NCBI GenBank assembly: GCA_026708645.1
Contig: JAPOUM010000022.1
Coordinates: 107,436-171,435 of the forward strand
Direction of reading: 5' to 3'
DNA length: 64,000 bases
Source of the DNA: Acidimicrobiaceae bacterium
Lineage (GTDB): Bacteria > Actinomycetota > Acidimicrobiia > Acidimicrobiales > Aldehydirespiratoraceae
Part shown: in pieces, positions 35,001 to 46,000 of the stretch
How positions within the stretch are numbered: the first letter of the stretch is position 1
Layout: every line of letters starts with the position of its first letter
Notes under the pieces: model-generated
What the model saw: only the letters and a program-made list of their open reading frames with translations
Databases searched by the model: none
What the model was told of the DNA's origin: nothing
Position numbers and translations under genes: made by a program

Positions 35001-38000
35001 CGGTGAACGTGACCGTCGCGTTGCCGCTGTCAAGGTTGGCGCAGGCCACGCCGGTCGGCGGTGTGGTCGGACACGCCAGCGTGTAATCAGCGCCACGGGC
35101 AGCGGCGCCGCTGCCCGAATTGAACGTCAACGGCACGCTCAAGCTCTCACCCGCAGCCAGGCTGCGCCCCAGAGTCAACGTGTAATCCAGCGTTTCGCCT
35201 TCTGTCACAGCAGCACCCGCGGCGCGTGACAACGTCACTGTGGTGGCGTCGTCGTCGGTGATGGTGACCGTCGCGGTCCGCCGAGCGCCGAGCGTGTAAC
35301 CCGAACCGGCGTCCAACGTCAAAACGACCGTTTCAGTGGGTTCGTCGCTGTTGTCATCGGCGGCGATCACATCAAAAGAAACCGACGAAGCATTCGCGGG
35401 CAGCGTGACCATGCCCGGCAACACTGTGTAATCCGTGTCTGGGGTTGCGGTGCCAGAAACGCTGTAAGAGATGTCGGTATCAGCGGCGGGCGCCGTCGCC
35501 ACGCTGATCGTGACTGTGACGGTGCGACTGCCCAAAGCCTCGCCGACGGTGTGGGACCCGGCAGCGAACTGAGCCATCAGATCAGGCGGAGCGTCATCAT
35601 TATCTCGCACAGTGACTGTCGCTGTTCTTGGTGTTCCCCGTGTGTATCTCGGGTTTTCCGGGCGGCCGACATCGAAAAGTAGTTCGACTGTGACGTTGCC
35701 GTCTGGTTCGTCTTGCTGGTCGTCGTCGGTGGGCACGCTGAAAGTCACAGACGTCTCCCCGGCGAGCAATGTCGCTAAGGGATGTTTGACGCCTGCGTCG
35801 CTGCTGCTAACGAAAGCGCCCTGCTGCGAGACTAAAGCGGTGAACGGAACAGCTTGAGACGCGGGTTTGCTGGATGTGACAGTGAACACGGCGTTCTCGC
35901 CTTCGGTGACCGCCGCGCCGCCGGTGATGGTCAATGTCGGAGGGTCGTTGTCGGTGACTGTCACCGTCGCCGAGTCCGGGGAACCCACCAGGTAGCTTTG
36001 GCCGGCGTCAAGGGTGACTGTCACCGAACCGTCAACATCGCCGTAGCTGTCGTCGTCTGTGGCCACGACGACTGTTCCGGTGGTGCCGCTGAAACTCAAA
36101 GTCCCGGCACCGGCGGAAACGAAGTCGCCGTCTTGGGTGATCGTGTAGTTGACCGTGACCGCCGTAGGGGGCGCATGATCTGCGGTGATCGTGAAGGCCG
36201 CGTCGGTTCCCTCGGTGACTGACGCGGCGCCGGCGACAGCCAGGGTCAAGGTCGGCGCCACCTCGAACACCGGCGACAGCCCGTAGAAGGGCCGCTCGTC
36301 GGTCGGGTCCGCGAGGGTCTCACTGAGCGGGCCGCTGCTCCACGCGTCGTCGCCGGATGTGAGCACCCCGCCCGCGCCGACGGCCACTTGACCGGTCGAT
36401 CCCAGATACAGGCCCCCGGAGTCGCTGCGGGTACGGCACTCGTCGTCGACACCGGTGAACGGCGCCGCTATCGACGACCGCGACCCGCCGGTTTCGAGTT
36501 TGATGTTGCCCGTATGGAAATCATCCTCATCCCAGCCGCCGTCGCTCTGCGCCTGACAAAACACCGTGTGGCTGTCAGCGATCTGGTTGCCGTTGAGCCA
36601 GTACACCGCCGGACCCGAAGAACCCAAACCCAGCCGCTGCTGAGCATCGGCGTTCTGCGTTGAGCCCAGCACCTTGAAATCCCCGACGAAGCGATGCAAC
36701 GCTTCAGGGCCGCGTTCGATCAACGCGTCCCGCACGAAACGGTCATAAACAGCTATGTCAGTCGAAACCGCGTCACGAGCAGTCGATGTTTTGAACAACA
36801 ACCGGAACCGGTCGCCGACATCCAACCCCGAGGGAACCAGCCCCCAGTCGTGCGGCACCAGCACCGCACCAGTCTCATCATCGGCCACCACGAAACGCGC
36901 CGCGCCGCCGGCGAACAGATCACCGGTCACCCCCGTCGCGCTCAGAGCGCGCGCGCCCGTGCCGAAACCGACAGAAACCAACGGCGAACCCCTGCCCCCA
37001 TTAGCCGCAGAGCTGTATCGCAGCGTCGCTGCCCGAGCCCCCGCAGTGAACACCAAGCGAGGCAGCGTCATGCTGTCAGCCCCGCTGGTGCTCAACGCTA
37101 CGCCAGCCTGCGAAACCGGATCCAGCGTCAACATGAAATCCCGCTCGTGGACTCCCGACACTGTCAACGGAACCTCGATCGTCTCATCAGCCGTCAACGC
37201 ACGACTCAAACCCACAGTGACCGTCTTCGAGCCGCCATCCTCAACCACACCACCAGACGACGCTGACAGCGAAACACACAACTGCCCAGACCGGCCAGAC
37301 ACCGTGACACCAGTCACCGAAACCATGCTCGTGGAATCGCTGCCCAACGAATTACGGGCAACCACCGAAACATCATAATCACCAGCAGGCAAATCAGCGA
37401 ACACCACAAACAAGCTAGACAAATCCGTGACAACACTGCGACGCTGCACAGCACACGCCGACCCTACAGAACTTTTCAACTCCACAACATACTCAAACAC
37501 ATCATCATGACCCTGATTCTCAGGAACATCCCAAGACACCGACAACTGATTCGCAACACTCACATCCGTAGTCAAACTCCTCGGCGCCAAAGAAGGATAC
37601 ATAAACTGCCACGGATTCGGAACATCTGCCAAAAACTCGTTAACCTTTTGAGTGATCTGGGTATCTTTTTGCTCTTGAGTAATATCCTCATCGAATCTGA
37701 CATCTTCAATACTCTTGAGATGATCTTTGACATCAATTGAATTATAATATTCACGACCGAATAATATCGGATCATTAAAACTCTGTATAGCTATCCATGA
37801 GAAGGCCGTATCCGAGTCAAAACTGGGAAAACTGGCTCGCCTGCTACCATTGATGCCAAAGCTATTATCTATTATCCACGCCCACAAATCGTTGATTTCA
37901 GAGCGTTGCCAAAGACCATCACTGCCTCGGAACCTAGTGTACAAATACTCTGGGATATCACCTTCAGCTATCGACTCGAATATCGTTCTATCTTGACTTG

Positions 38001-39111
38001 TAGGCGATAAATTACAATTAAACCAGTTGACGCCAACACGCTCAGAAGTAGGAAGAATAGCTTTATGGAGAGTCTCTCCAGCACGGTCCGCGTATAACTC
38101 GTGTGCTGGTGCTGTGCAATCTCGAAATTCCTCACTTCTGATCAATTCTACCAAATACAGGTAGCCGAAAGCGTCGGCAGATGACAAACCAAGGCCCGAA
38201 AGAAGATTACTGTCTACTCCTCGTGCCTCCAGAGGCTTAGGACCTATCAGATAAGTGTGGTGCAATTCATGGCCCAGAATGGTAAGAAAATTCGGCCACT
38301 CATCCTCATTAAGTAATAAGTGATACAGGCCGAGGTGCGTGGGCCATCTTGATCTGAAAGATCCAGATTTCCGAACAAAATAAGAAACATAGCCTAGGCG
38401 ATTGCCGACCGGGAACAATGACACTTCCCGATATATAGAATTATTCCTGAAAGGAATATTCTCCCATGCCTCCCGTATCCACGGCACGTCATCCTCAGCT
38501 TCCTCAATTACTTCTTCAATCAAATTGTGAAGCTGCTGATTGGCTGTCAATGGCGTCGCCGACACCACCGCAGATGCCGCGCTCAAACTATCAGTGCTGT
38601 AACGAGTGTAAACCCGGACGTCATAAGACGTGCCATTCGTCAAACCAGCGCTCGGAGTCCCGATCTGATAACTGGTCGTAGACGCACCGTCCACATCCTG
38701 ATGCTCCGCGGCCGTCCAGTCCGACGCGCTCGACTCGCGCAACTCAACTCGATAACCCGTAGGCGAACCCGTAGTCACCTCATCCCAAGAAACATGAAGA
38801 ATCTTGCCGCCCTCAAGAAACAATTCTGGATCGTTCGGGTCGACGCCGATCTCCGCGAACACCCTGAAACCGCCGAGCTCGACCTGCACATTCGACGGCG
38901 CAGGCGGAACCACAGGTGTCTGCGCCGAGGCCGCAGACACCACAACAAACTGCGACAACGCCGCGACCAGCAAGCACAACAGCGCACCCAGACCCCAGCG
39001 AAAGGCCCGACGCGCCCGGCCGTCGTCAGAACCCGCCAAATAGCCGGGAAGCACCCGAATGCCGTCCCCCGAACGAGACGCTAAGGCCACAGACGGCACC
39101 GACGCCAGCAA
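32074..39111 (-). CDS. Giant surface protein 1: FnIII, HELHH metallopeptidase-like, Calx-beta repeats, SLH anchor
   Basis: About 2345 residues, exported and probably held in the cell envelope. Order: signal segment (to about residue 63, SAASAQ); FnIII-like module (about 70-188); metallopeptidase-like module (about 190-505) with HELHH at 281-285 and a candidate third ligand in HELYADRAGE at 337-346; second FnIII-like module; an unnamed module of about 200 residues beginning VPHDWGLVPSGL; many Calx-beta-like repeats with DYSL, SGSVTLTA and VTITDDD motifs; a Pro/Glu-rich linker; and three SLH-like repeats with conserved cysteines (CGDGRLCPRGAMT, CSSEPLRFCPDQPITRQEAA). The start is uncertain: TTG 39111 is the longest choice. 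Protease activity is predicted from HExxH only. Confidence 0.82.
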   Translation of the reverse strand: MLASVPSVALASRSGDGIRVLPGYLAGSDDGRARRAFRWGLGALLCLLVAALSQFVVVSAASAQTPVVPPAPSNVQVELGGFRVFAEIGVDPNDPELFLEGGKILHVSWDEVTTGSPTGYRVELRESSASDWTAAEHQDVDGASTTSYQIGTPSAGLTNGTSYDVRVYTRYSTDSLSAASAVVSATPLTANQQLHNLIEEVIEEAEDDVPWIREAWENIPFRNNSIYREVSLFPVGNRLGYVSYFVRKSGSFRSRWPTHLGLYHLLLNEDEWPNFLTILGHELHHTYLIGPKPLEARGVDSNLLSGLGLSSADAFGYLYLVELIRSEEFRDCTAPAHELYADRAGETLHKAILPTSERVGVNWFNCNLSPTSQDRTIFESIAEGDIPEYLYTRFRGSDGLWQRSEINDLWAWIIDNSFGINGSRRASFPSFDSDTAFSWIAIQSFNDPILFGREYYNSIDVKDHLKSIEDVRFDEDITQEQKDTQITQKVNEFLADVPNPWQFMYPSLAPRSLTTDVSVANQLSVSWDVPENQGHDDVFEYVVELKSSVGSACAVQRRSVVTDLSSLFVVFADLPAGDYDVSVVARNSLGSDSTSMVSVTGVTVSGRSGQLCVSLSASSGGVVEDGGSKTVTVGLSRALTADETIEVPLTVSGVHERDFMLTLDPVSQAGVALSTSGADSMTLPRLVFTAGARAATLRYSSAANGGRGSPLVSVGFGTGARALSATGVTGDLFAGGAARFVVADDETGAVLVPHDWGLVPSGLDVGDRFRLLFKTSTARDAVSTDIAVYDRFVRDALIERGPEALHRFVGDFKVLGSTQNADAQQRLGLGSSGPAVYWLNGNQIADSHTVFCQAQSDGGWDEDDFHTGNIKLETGGSRSSIAAPFTGVDDECRTRSDSGGLYLGSTGQVAVGAGGVLTSGDDAWSSGPLSETLADPTDERPFYGLSPVFEVAPTLTLAVAGAASVTEGTDAAFTITADHAPPTAVTVNYTITQDGDFVSAGAGTLSFSGTTGTVVVATDDDSYGDVDGSVTVTLDAGQSYLVGSPDSATVTVTDNDPPTLTITGGAAVTEGENAVFTVTSSKPASQAVPFTALVSQQGAFVSSSDAGVKHPLATLLAGETSVTFSVPTDDDQQDEPDGNVTVELLFDVGRPENPRYTRGTPRTATVTVRDNDDAPPDLMAQFAAGSHTVGEALGSRTVTVTISVATAPAADTDISYSVSGTATPDTDYTVLPGMVTLPANASSVSFDVIAADDNSDEPTETVVLTLDAGSGYTLGARRTATVTITDDDATTVTLSRAAGAAVTEGETLDYTLTLGRSLAAGESLSVPLTFNSGSGAAARGADYTLACPTTPPTGVACANLDSGNATVTFTGPSAASVTFTLTAVADITVETGGEIVDIGLATLTASGLGGGTSSSDTAGVLRIDDPPATPTDVAVTLAVSDSGSVTEGGSLTVTVMLATAAPSGGVTIPLTTTNGTASSEDYSLSALSVTIGSGASSGTVMLTATDDSTDESSETFSVQLATLPSGYTTGSPASAAVTITDDDTAGVTVSRTARTVSENSGAATYSVVLDSRPTASVTVTVASGAPGVVLVDGSDQDTVGSASETLTFTASGVTAWNIAQTVTVTGVNDGIDNPGGLRSVTVTHTSASSDADYQAATIASVTVAVTDDDPTSVTLSRSDSGTIVEDATASVGDRSAEFTVTLGRVLAAAELVDVPLVFSGSGIAAADFALALKTGVGLNTGVTLTGAATLTPTVRFEGVGARTATLVLTATDDSADEGVSETLTAVLGDLADTTLGTTVAGGAAASDDGDPVTTDNTFEVAITDDDTATPTDVAVTLAVSSNGSVTEGGTLTLTVTLASAAPASVTIPLTATNGTASAADYSLPAGVTVGSGASSGSVTLTAVDDDLDEPSETLSVQLGTLPDGYTTGASSSVSITIVDNDDPPVVVDPPVTTDTAVTIDVSNNGSVTEGRTLTVTVTLAAAAPANVTIPLTATNGTASDADYSLSASSVTVSIGSLWDVVTLTAVSDGAAEGAETLSVGLGALPDGYRAGTPSSAGVTITDAGTTPPPPTPPSQPPSPRPSPPSSPPPSPPPPPEPEPEPEPEAEQDPESEPEFSSVPVFEDLDTATPVHLESLNVLADTGTFEGIGCGDGRLCPRGAMTTWEFAVVLVRRIQDTADPGSDTELGSDPDPDSGSEAEPADSSDGSEPVDEQASGDLGPDGEEADDGESDGEWWAPYWERLVELGVVAPCVGEEADGDSCVGDVLTRAQAARLIAVAYDLPDAAPSGFGDTADSPHAAAIDALFAVGITNGCSSEPLRFCPDQPITRQEAASMMIRAAGLTRESG
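37560..38540 (-). other. AT-rich metallopeptidase-like cassette of giant protein 1
   Basis: This interval, coding for residues about 190-517, is strikingly AT-rich next to the GC-rich modules on both sides. It holds the HELHH motif (codons near 38257-38271) and the ELYAD motif. The change in base composition coincides with the module edges, which suggests the cassette was acquired or is under different mutation or selection from the scaffold. Confidence 0.8.
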
Positions 39112-39114
39112 GTC

Positions 39115-39160
39115 GCACCGTCGGCGTCAACGTCGATCTGCCAGCCAGGGTCACGCCGAT
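39115..39160. repeat. Fragment of Calx-beta coding sequence upstream of giant gene 1
   Basis: The 22 bases at about 39116-39137 (CGCACCGTCGGCGTCAACGT and on) match a stretch inside both giant genes (near 33848 in gene 1), and similarity continues weakly. Read on the minus strand it gives VTLAGRSTLTPTVRLAGVGA, close to VTLTGAATLTPTVRFEGVGA in the giants, but out of frame with the gene that follows. It looks like a recombination scar. Confidence 0.7.
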
Positions 39161-39465
39161 GTGATCCTGATCTCATCGCTGTCCGCGATCTCGTAGCTGT
39201 CCACGAAGGGAGGCGGGATCAGATCCTCGTACTTAATCGGATCGGGCGGGTAAACCTCCATCTTGCCGTTGCGGCGCTCCACGACACCGGTGCCGGTCTG
39301 ATAGGCGACCAGATGAGCACGCTTGGAAGCCCGCTTCAACGCCTCCAACACGCCCTCAGCCCAATTCTCGCCGCCGAAGGAGGTGTCCGACTCGTCTTTC
39401 GAGCCGCCAGCACCCCCATCTGACGAAGCATCCGACTCAAACGTCGAGCCTGCCCTGCCGGTCAC
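39151..39465 (-). CDS. Small partner protein of the zeta-toxin-like kinase
   Basis: A 104-residue protein starting at GTG 39465 behind a GGAGG site; its start overlaps the kinase stop as GTGA. The middle (WAEGVLEALKRASKRAHLVA then YQTGTGVVERRNGKMEVYPP) resembles the small proteins that accompany zeta-type kinases in many genomes, where they are taken to be antitoxins. The first 35 residues are Ser/Gly/Asp-rich. Function by context only; the activity is unproven. Confidence 0.6.
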   Translation of the reverse strand: MTGRAGSTFESDASSDGGAGGSKDESDTSFGGENWAEGVLEALKRASKRAHLVAYQTGTGVVERRNGKMEVYPPDPIKYEDLIPPPFVDSYEIADSDEIRITSA

Positions 39466-39997
39466 GCCCAACCTCCCATCTCGACGATGACTGGCGCATC
39501 TCCAGAGTTGTCGAACAAGGCCCAACTGTCCACTCTTGCATTGTAGACGTTCTTGAAATTGGCAAGCACTTTCGTGAAGCGCCGACGGATCACCTCCTCG
39601 GCGACGTCGTGTCCGCCTTGCCCCACGCGACTTCGCACTCGCTCTATGGCAACCTCAGGCGACGGCAACGCCAAAAACATCAGCATGACACGATAGTCGA
39701 GACTGCGCCATCTGTCGATCTTGCGGAGGTAGCCGCGCACGGACAGGGTGGTCTCGAATGCGAAGCTGAGGCCCTGCGCCGTCAGTCGTTCCATCTCGGC
39801 GAGCATCAAGCGTGCAGCCTGAGCATCCAAAGGGCGGACCCCGAGCGGGTCAAGACCGGCTGTGATCACATCGGCGTTCAAGAACGGCACGCCGATCGCC
39901 TCAAGGCGGAGGCAACCCTGCGACAGAGTCGTCTTGCCCGCTCCGTTGGGCCGGCGATGATCAGGATGCTCTTACCGGTAATACCGTCGGATGACAC
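39462..39997 (-). pseudogene. Zeta-toxin-like P-loop kinase, frameshifted in the P-loop
   Basis: The intact part (frame from about 39890) matches the zeta-toxin/COG4185 kinase family: FLNADVITAGLDP, SFAFETTLSVRGYLRKI, LALPSPEVAIERVRSRVGQG, GHDVAEEVIRRRF and WALFDNSGDAPVIVE. Upstream, from a GTG at 39997, the sequence reads ITGKSILIIAGP and then loses frame: GGCCCAACGGAGCGGGCAAG needs one more base to give the Walker A GPNGAGKTT. So the ATP site is split by a one-base deletion near 39946. Either the kinase is dead or the base was missed. It lies between the two giant genes on the same strand. Confidence 0.78.
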
Positions 39998-40039
39998 AAC
40001 GCGACATAGCGGCCGAAGGTCACAGGCCGGCGGTCGCTG

Positions 40040-43000
40040 CTAGCCGGCTTCTCGTGTGAGGCTGGCGGCTCGGATCATCATGCTGGCAGCCTCTTGGCGA
40101 GTGATCGGCTGATCCGGGCAGAAACGCAGCGGTTCGCTGCTGCAACCGTTGGTGATCCCAACAGCGAAGAGCGCATCGATAACCGCGGCGTGCGGGCTGT
40201 CGGCGGTGTCGCCGAACCCCGACGGGGCCGCGTCGGGCAAGTCGTAGGCAACAGCGATCAGCCGGGCCGCTTGAGCGCGGGTCAACACATCACCGACACA
40301 AGAGTCGCCGTCTGCTTCTTCGCCGACGCAAGGCGCGACGACACCCAACTCGACAAGACGCGCCAGATACGGCGCCCACCACTCACCGTCGGACTCGCCG
40401 CCGTCTGATCCTTCGCCGTCGGATCCCGGGTCATCGTCGGGTGCTTCTTCGCCGGCTGGTTCGCTGCCGTCTGAACTGTCTGCGGGCTCTGCCTCGCTGC
40501 CGGAGCCAGGATCTGTGCCGGCGCCGGGGTCTGCGGTGTCTTCGATTCGGCGCACCAGCACTACCGCGAACTCCCAGGTCGTCATGGCGCCACGCGGGCA
40601 CAAGCGACCGTCACCGCAGCCGATCCCTTCGAAAGTGCCGGTGTCGGCCAGCATGTTGAGAGACTCAAGATGCACCGGAGTCGCCGTATCGAGATCCTCG
40701 AACACCGACACAGACGAGAACTCCGGCTCGGACTCAGGATCCTGCTCCGGCTCAACCTCAGCGTCCGGCTCGGGTTCCGGGACCGGGGGAGGCGGCGGAG
40801 ACGACGGTGGCGAGGGCGGTGGCGACGGTGGCGACGGTGGCGAAGGTCGAGGCGACGGTGGCGAAGGTCGAGGCGACGGCGGTTGTGAGGGCGGTGTTGG
40901 TGGTGGCGGTGTGGTGCCGGCGTCGGTGATGGTAACGCCGGCGCTGCTAGGAGTGCCGGCTCTGTAACCGTCGGGCAGCGTCCCGAGACCCACGGTGAAC
41001 GTCTCGGCACCTTCTGTGATGCCGTCAGAGACCGCCGTGAGCGTGACGGTGCCCGAAGACACGCCACTGGCGATGGTGACACTCGTTGCGGAGAGACTGT
41101 AATCAGCAGCGCTGGCGGTGCCGTTCACCACAGTGATCGGGATCACCACACTCACAGACGGCGCAGCCGCCAAAGCGACCGTCACCGTGAGGGCGCCGCC
41201 CTCGGTGACAGAGCCGATGTTGCTGACAGCGATGGTGACGGCCGTGTCCGGGGTCACAGGCGGCACGACAACCACAATCGGGTCGTCGTTGTCGACAATA
41301 GTGACGCTGACACTCGAAGGAGTACCAGCGGCGTAACCGTCAGGCAACGTCCCGAGACCCACGCTGAACGACTCCGAGTCTTCGTCGAGGTCATCGTCGA
41401 CAGCGGTCAGCGTGACACTGCCCGAAGACTCGCCGCTGGCGACAGTGACGCCCGCGGGCAGGCTGTAATCCTCGCTGCTGGCGGTGTCGTTGGTCGCGGT
41501 GATCGGGATCGTCACACTCGCGGACGCCGACGTTGCGAGCGTGACAGTCACCGTCAGCGCGCCGCCCTCAGTCACCGAGCCGTTGCTGCTGGCTGCGATG
41601 CTCACAGCCACATCCGTGATCACGGGCGGATCGACAACCACAGGCGGGTCGTCGTTGTCGACAATAGTGACACTGACACTCGAAGGAGTACCAGCGGCGT
41701 AACCGTCAGGCAACGTCCCGAGACCCACGCTGAACGACTCCGAGTCTTCGTCGAGGTCATCGTCGACAGCGGTCAGCGTGACACTGCCCGAAGACTCGCC
41801 GCTGGCGACAGTGACGCCCGCGGGCAGGCTGTAATCCTCGCTGCTGGCGGTGTCGTTGGTCGCGGTGATCGGGATCGTCACACTCGCGGACGCCGACGTT
41901 GCGAGCGTGACAGTCACCGTCAGCGTGCCGCCCTCGGTAACTGAGCCGTTGTTGCTGACCACCAGCGTGACAGCCACGTCGGTTGGTGTAGCGGTGTCGT
42001 CGTCGGTGATCACTATCTCGAAAGTGTTGTCTGTGGTGACAGGATCGCCGTCGTCGCTGGCCGTGGCGCCGCCCGCCACGCTGGTGCCCAGGGTCGTGTC
42101 CGCCAGATCACCCAACACTGCGGTCAAAGTCTCAGACACACCCTCATCAGTGCTGTCATCGGTCGCGGTCAACACCAGCGTCGCCGTCTGCGCCCCGACG
42201 CCCTCAAGCTGCACGATCGGCGTCAACGTCGCTGCGCCCGTCAGCGTCACGCCAGTGTTCAAACCGGCGCCGGTCTTCAACGCCAAAGCGAAATCAGCGG
42301 CCTCGATGCCCGTGCCGGAGAACACCAGCGGAACGTCCACCCGCTCGGCGGCGGCCAGCACCCGGCCCAACAGCACCGTGAACTCAGCCGAACGATCCCC
42401 CACAACCGCAGCAGCATCCTCAACAATCGCGCCGCTGTCGCTACGCGCCAACGTCACACTGGTATCATCATCAATGATCGTGACCGTCGCACTGGCCGTG
42501 GCACCCTCGGTGTAACCATCAGGCAACGCGCCGAGACCCACGCTGAGCGACTCAGACGGCTCATCGACACTGTCGTCGGTGGCTGTGAGCGTGACACTGC
42601 CCGAAGACGCTCCACTGGCGATAGCGACGCTCGAAGCTGAGAGACTGTAATCCGCGCTGCTGGCGGTGCCGTCGGTCACGGTGACCGGGATCGTCACATT
42701 CGCGGACGCCGCCGACGCGAGCGCGACCGTCACCGTCAGCATGCCACCCTCAGTCACCGAGCCGCTGTCGCTGACCCCCAACGTGACCGCCACATCGGTC
42801 GGTGTCGCGGGCGGGTCGTTGATGGTGACCGCCACGGCGGTGTCGATGCCTGTGGCGCCGCCATCAAGAGCTGAATCAGTGAGCGTGCCGAGCCCGATGT
42901 CGACGGTCTCACCGCCGGTCTCGACGGTGTTATCAGCCTCGGCGGTCAACGTGATCGTCACGCTGCCCGCGGACGGGCCGGTGAACGTGACCGTCGCGTT

Positions 43001-46000
43001 GCCGCTGTCAAGATTGGCGCAAGCCACGCCCGTCGGCGCCGGGGTCGGGCACGCCAACGTGTAATCAGCGCCACGACCGGCGGCACCGCTGCCGGTGTTG
43101 AACGTCAACGGCACGCTCAAGCTCTCACCAGCGGCCAGGCTACGCCCCAGCGCCAGCGTGTAATCGAGCGTTTCGCCTTCTGTCACAGCAGCACCCGCGG
43201 CGCGCGACAACGTCACTGTGGTGGCATCATCATCAGTAATGGTGACCGTCGTAGTCCGGCGGGCGCCGAGCGTGTAACCCGAACCCGCGTCCAACGTCAA
43301 AACGACCGTTTCAGTGGGTTCGTCGCTGCTTTCATCGACGACGACCACATCAAAAGAAACCGACGAAGCATCCGCATCCAGCGTGACAGTGCCCGTCAAA
43401 GCCGTGTAATCCACGCCCGACGACGCAGTGCCAGAAACAGTGTAGGAGATGTCAGTGTCGGCGACGGGCGGCGCCGACACGTTGATCGTGACTGTGACGG
43501 TGCGACTGCTGGAAGCCTCGCCGGCGGTGTGGGACCCGGCAGCGAACTGGGCTCTGAGGTCAGGCGGCGCGTCATCATTGTCTGTGACAGTGACCGTGGC
43601 TGTTGATGGGGTGCCGACTGTGTATCGCGGGGTGCCGACGTTGACGACGTCAAGATACAGTTCGACGTTCACGCTGCCGTCGGGTTCGTCTCGTTCATCA
43701 TCGTCGGTGGGCACACTGAAAGTCGCAGACGTCGCCGCGACAGGCAGCGTTCCCGCTGGAGTTTTGGCGCCTGCGTCGCCACTGCTAACGAAAGCACCCT
43801 GGGAGACCACAACGGTGAACGGAATGTTCTGCGGCGCGGGTTTGCTGGATGTGACAGTGAACACGGCGGCCTCGCCTTCGGTGACCGCCGCGCCGCCGGA
43901 GATGCTCAAAGTCGGCAGATCATCGTCGCCTATGGCGACCATCGCTGAGCCTGACGAATCGACGACATAGCCCCGGCCTGCGTTGAGGGTGACCGTCACC
44001 GAACCGTCAACGTCGCCGTAGTTATCATCGGTGGTCGGCACGGTGACGGTTGCGGTAGTGCCGCTGAAATTCAGGGTTCCGGTGCCAGCAGTCACGAAAC
44101 CGCCGTCTTGTGTGATGGTGTAGTGGACCGTGATCGCCCCAGAAGGCGCATTGTCGGCGGTGACCGTGAACACTGCGTCGGTTCCCTCAGTGACCGACGC
44201 CGCGCCGGCGATGGCCAGGCTGAGTGTCGGCACCACCTCGAACACCGGCGACAAACCGTAGAAAGGAAGCTTAACAGTCGAATCGACGAGAGCTTCATAA
44301 AGCGGGCCGAAGTCCCATGCGTCGGCACCCGGTGACGTAGCCCCACCAGCGCCGGCGACCACCTGGCCGGTCGATCCCAGATACAAGCCCCCAGAATCGG
44401 TTCTTGTGTGGCACTCGTTGTTGATGCCGGTGAACGGCAACGCTAACGAAGAACGCGACCCGCCGGTTTCGAGTTTGATGTTACCCGCATGAAAATTGTT
44501 TTCTTCCCAGCCGCCGTGACGCTGCTCCTGGCAGAACACCGCATGACTGCCGGCGATCTCGATGCCGTTGAGCCAATACACCGGCGGACCCGCAGAACCC
44601 AACCCCAACCGCTGCCGGGCGGCCGCGTTCTGCGTGGAGCCCAGCACCTTGAAATCACCGATGAACGGCCGGAGCGATTCAGGGCCGCGTTTGATCAAAG
44701 CGTCCTGCACGAACCGGTCATACACGGCTATGTCGGTCGAAGTCGCGTCACGAGCGGTCGATGTTTTGAACAGCAACCGGAACCGGTCGTCATAGTCCAC
44801 ACCTGAGGGTCGCAAAATCCAGTCGTGAGGCACTTGCACCGTGCCGGTGTCGTCATCGGCCACCACGAACTGTGCAGTGCCGTTGGCGAACAGGTCACCG
44901 GTGACCCCAGTCGCGCTCGGAGCGCGCTCCCCGCTACCGAAACCGACAGCCACCAACGGCGAACCCCTGTCACTGTCATCCACCGACGTGTAACGCAGCG
45001 TCGCGGTCTGCGCGCCAGCAGTGAACGTCAAGCGAGGCTGCGTCAGTCCGTCGGTGCCGCTGGTGCTCAACACTACGCCAGATTGCGACACCGGATCCAG
45101 CGCCAACATGAAACCGTCCGCAGCGGCGCCTCCGATCGTCAACGGAACCTCGACTGTCTCACCGGCGGTCAACGCACGACTCAAACCCACAGTGATCGTC
45201 TTGGTGCCGCCGTTCTCAGCGACCGCATCAGACGAGGCCGACAGCAGCACGCACAGATCGCTGGAGTCGCCGGTCACAGCAACAGACCCGATCTGCGTCA
45301 CGCTGCCCGAGTCACTGCCGGCGGTGTTGCGCGCGCGAACCGAAACATCATAGCTACCCGATACCAAACCATCGAACACGACCCTCAAATCACTCAAATC
45401 CGTGACAACCCTCTGAAGCCGCTCGAAACACGACACCCCGGAAGCCGCATCCAACACCACGACATACTCGAAAACGTTGTCATAGCCTGCATCCGCCGGC
45501 GCTGCCCAAGACACCGTCAACTGATTCGCTGTGCTCGCATCGGTGGTCAGGTTCCGCGGCGTTGAAGGCGGATGCGGGTCGTTGTCGGTGAGCGTCACCG
45601 ACACCGAACCCGCCGACCCGACAACATATCCCCGGCCGCCGTTCAATGTGACCGTCACCGAACCGTCGGGTTCGGCGAGCCTGTCATCGAGTGTGGACAC
45701 TAGGAGAGTCGCTATGGAGCCGCTGAAATTCAGGGTCCTGGCACCTCCTGCGGAAACAAAATCACCTTCTTGTGAGAGCGTGTAGTTGACCCTGAGCAGC
45801 CCAGAAGGCTCATTGTCAAGGGTGACCGTGAAGAACGCGTCGGTTCCCTCGGAGATCGACGCGCTGCCATCGACGGTCAGGGTCAGCGTCGGGGCCACCT
45901 CGAACACGGGTGACAACCCATAGAAAGGCCGATCACCAGCAGGGTCGACGAGACTCTCACCCAGCGGGCCAGTGCTCCAGGCGTCATCACCCGATGCGAA

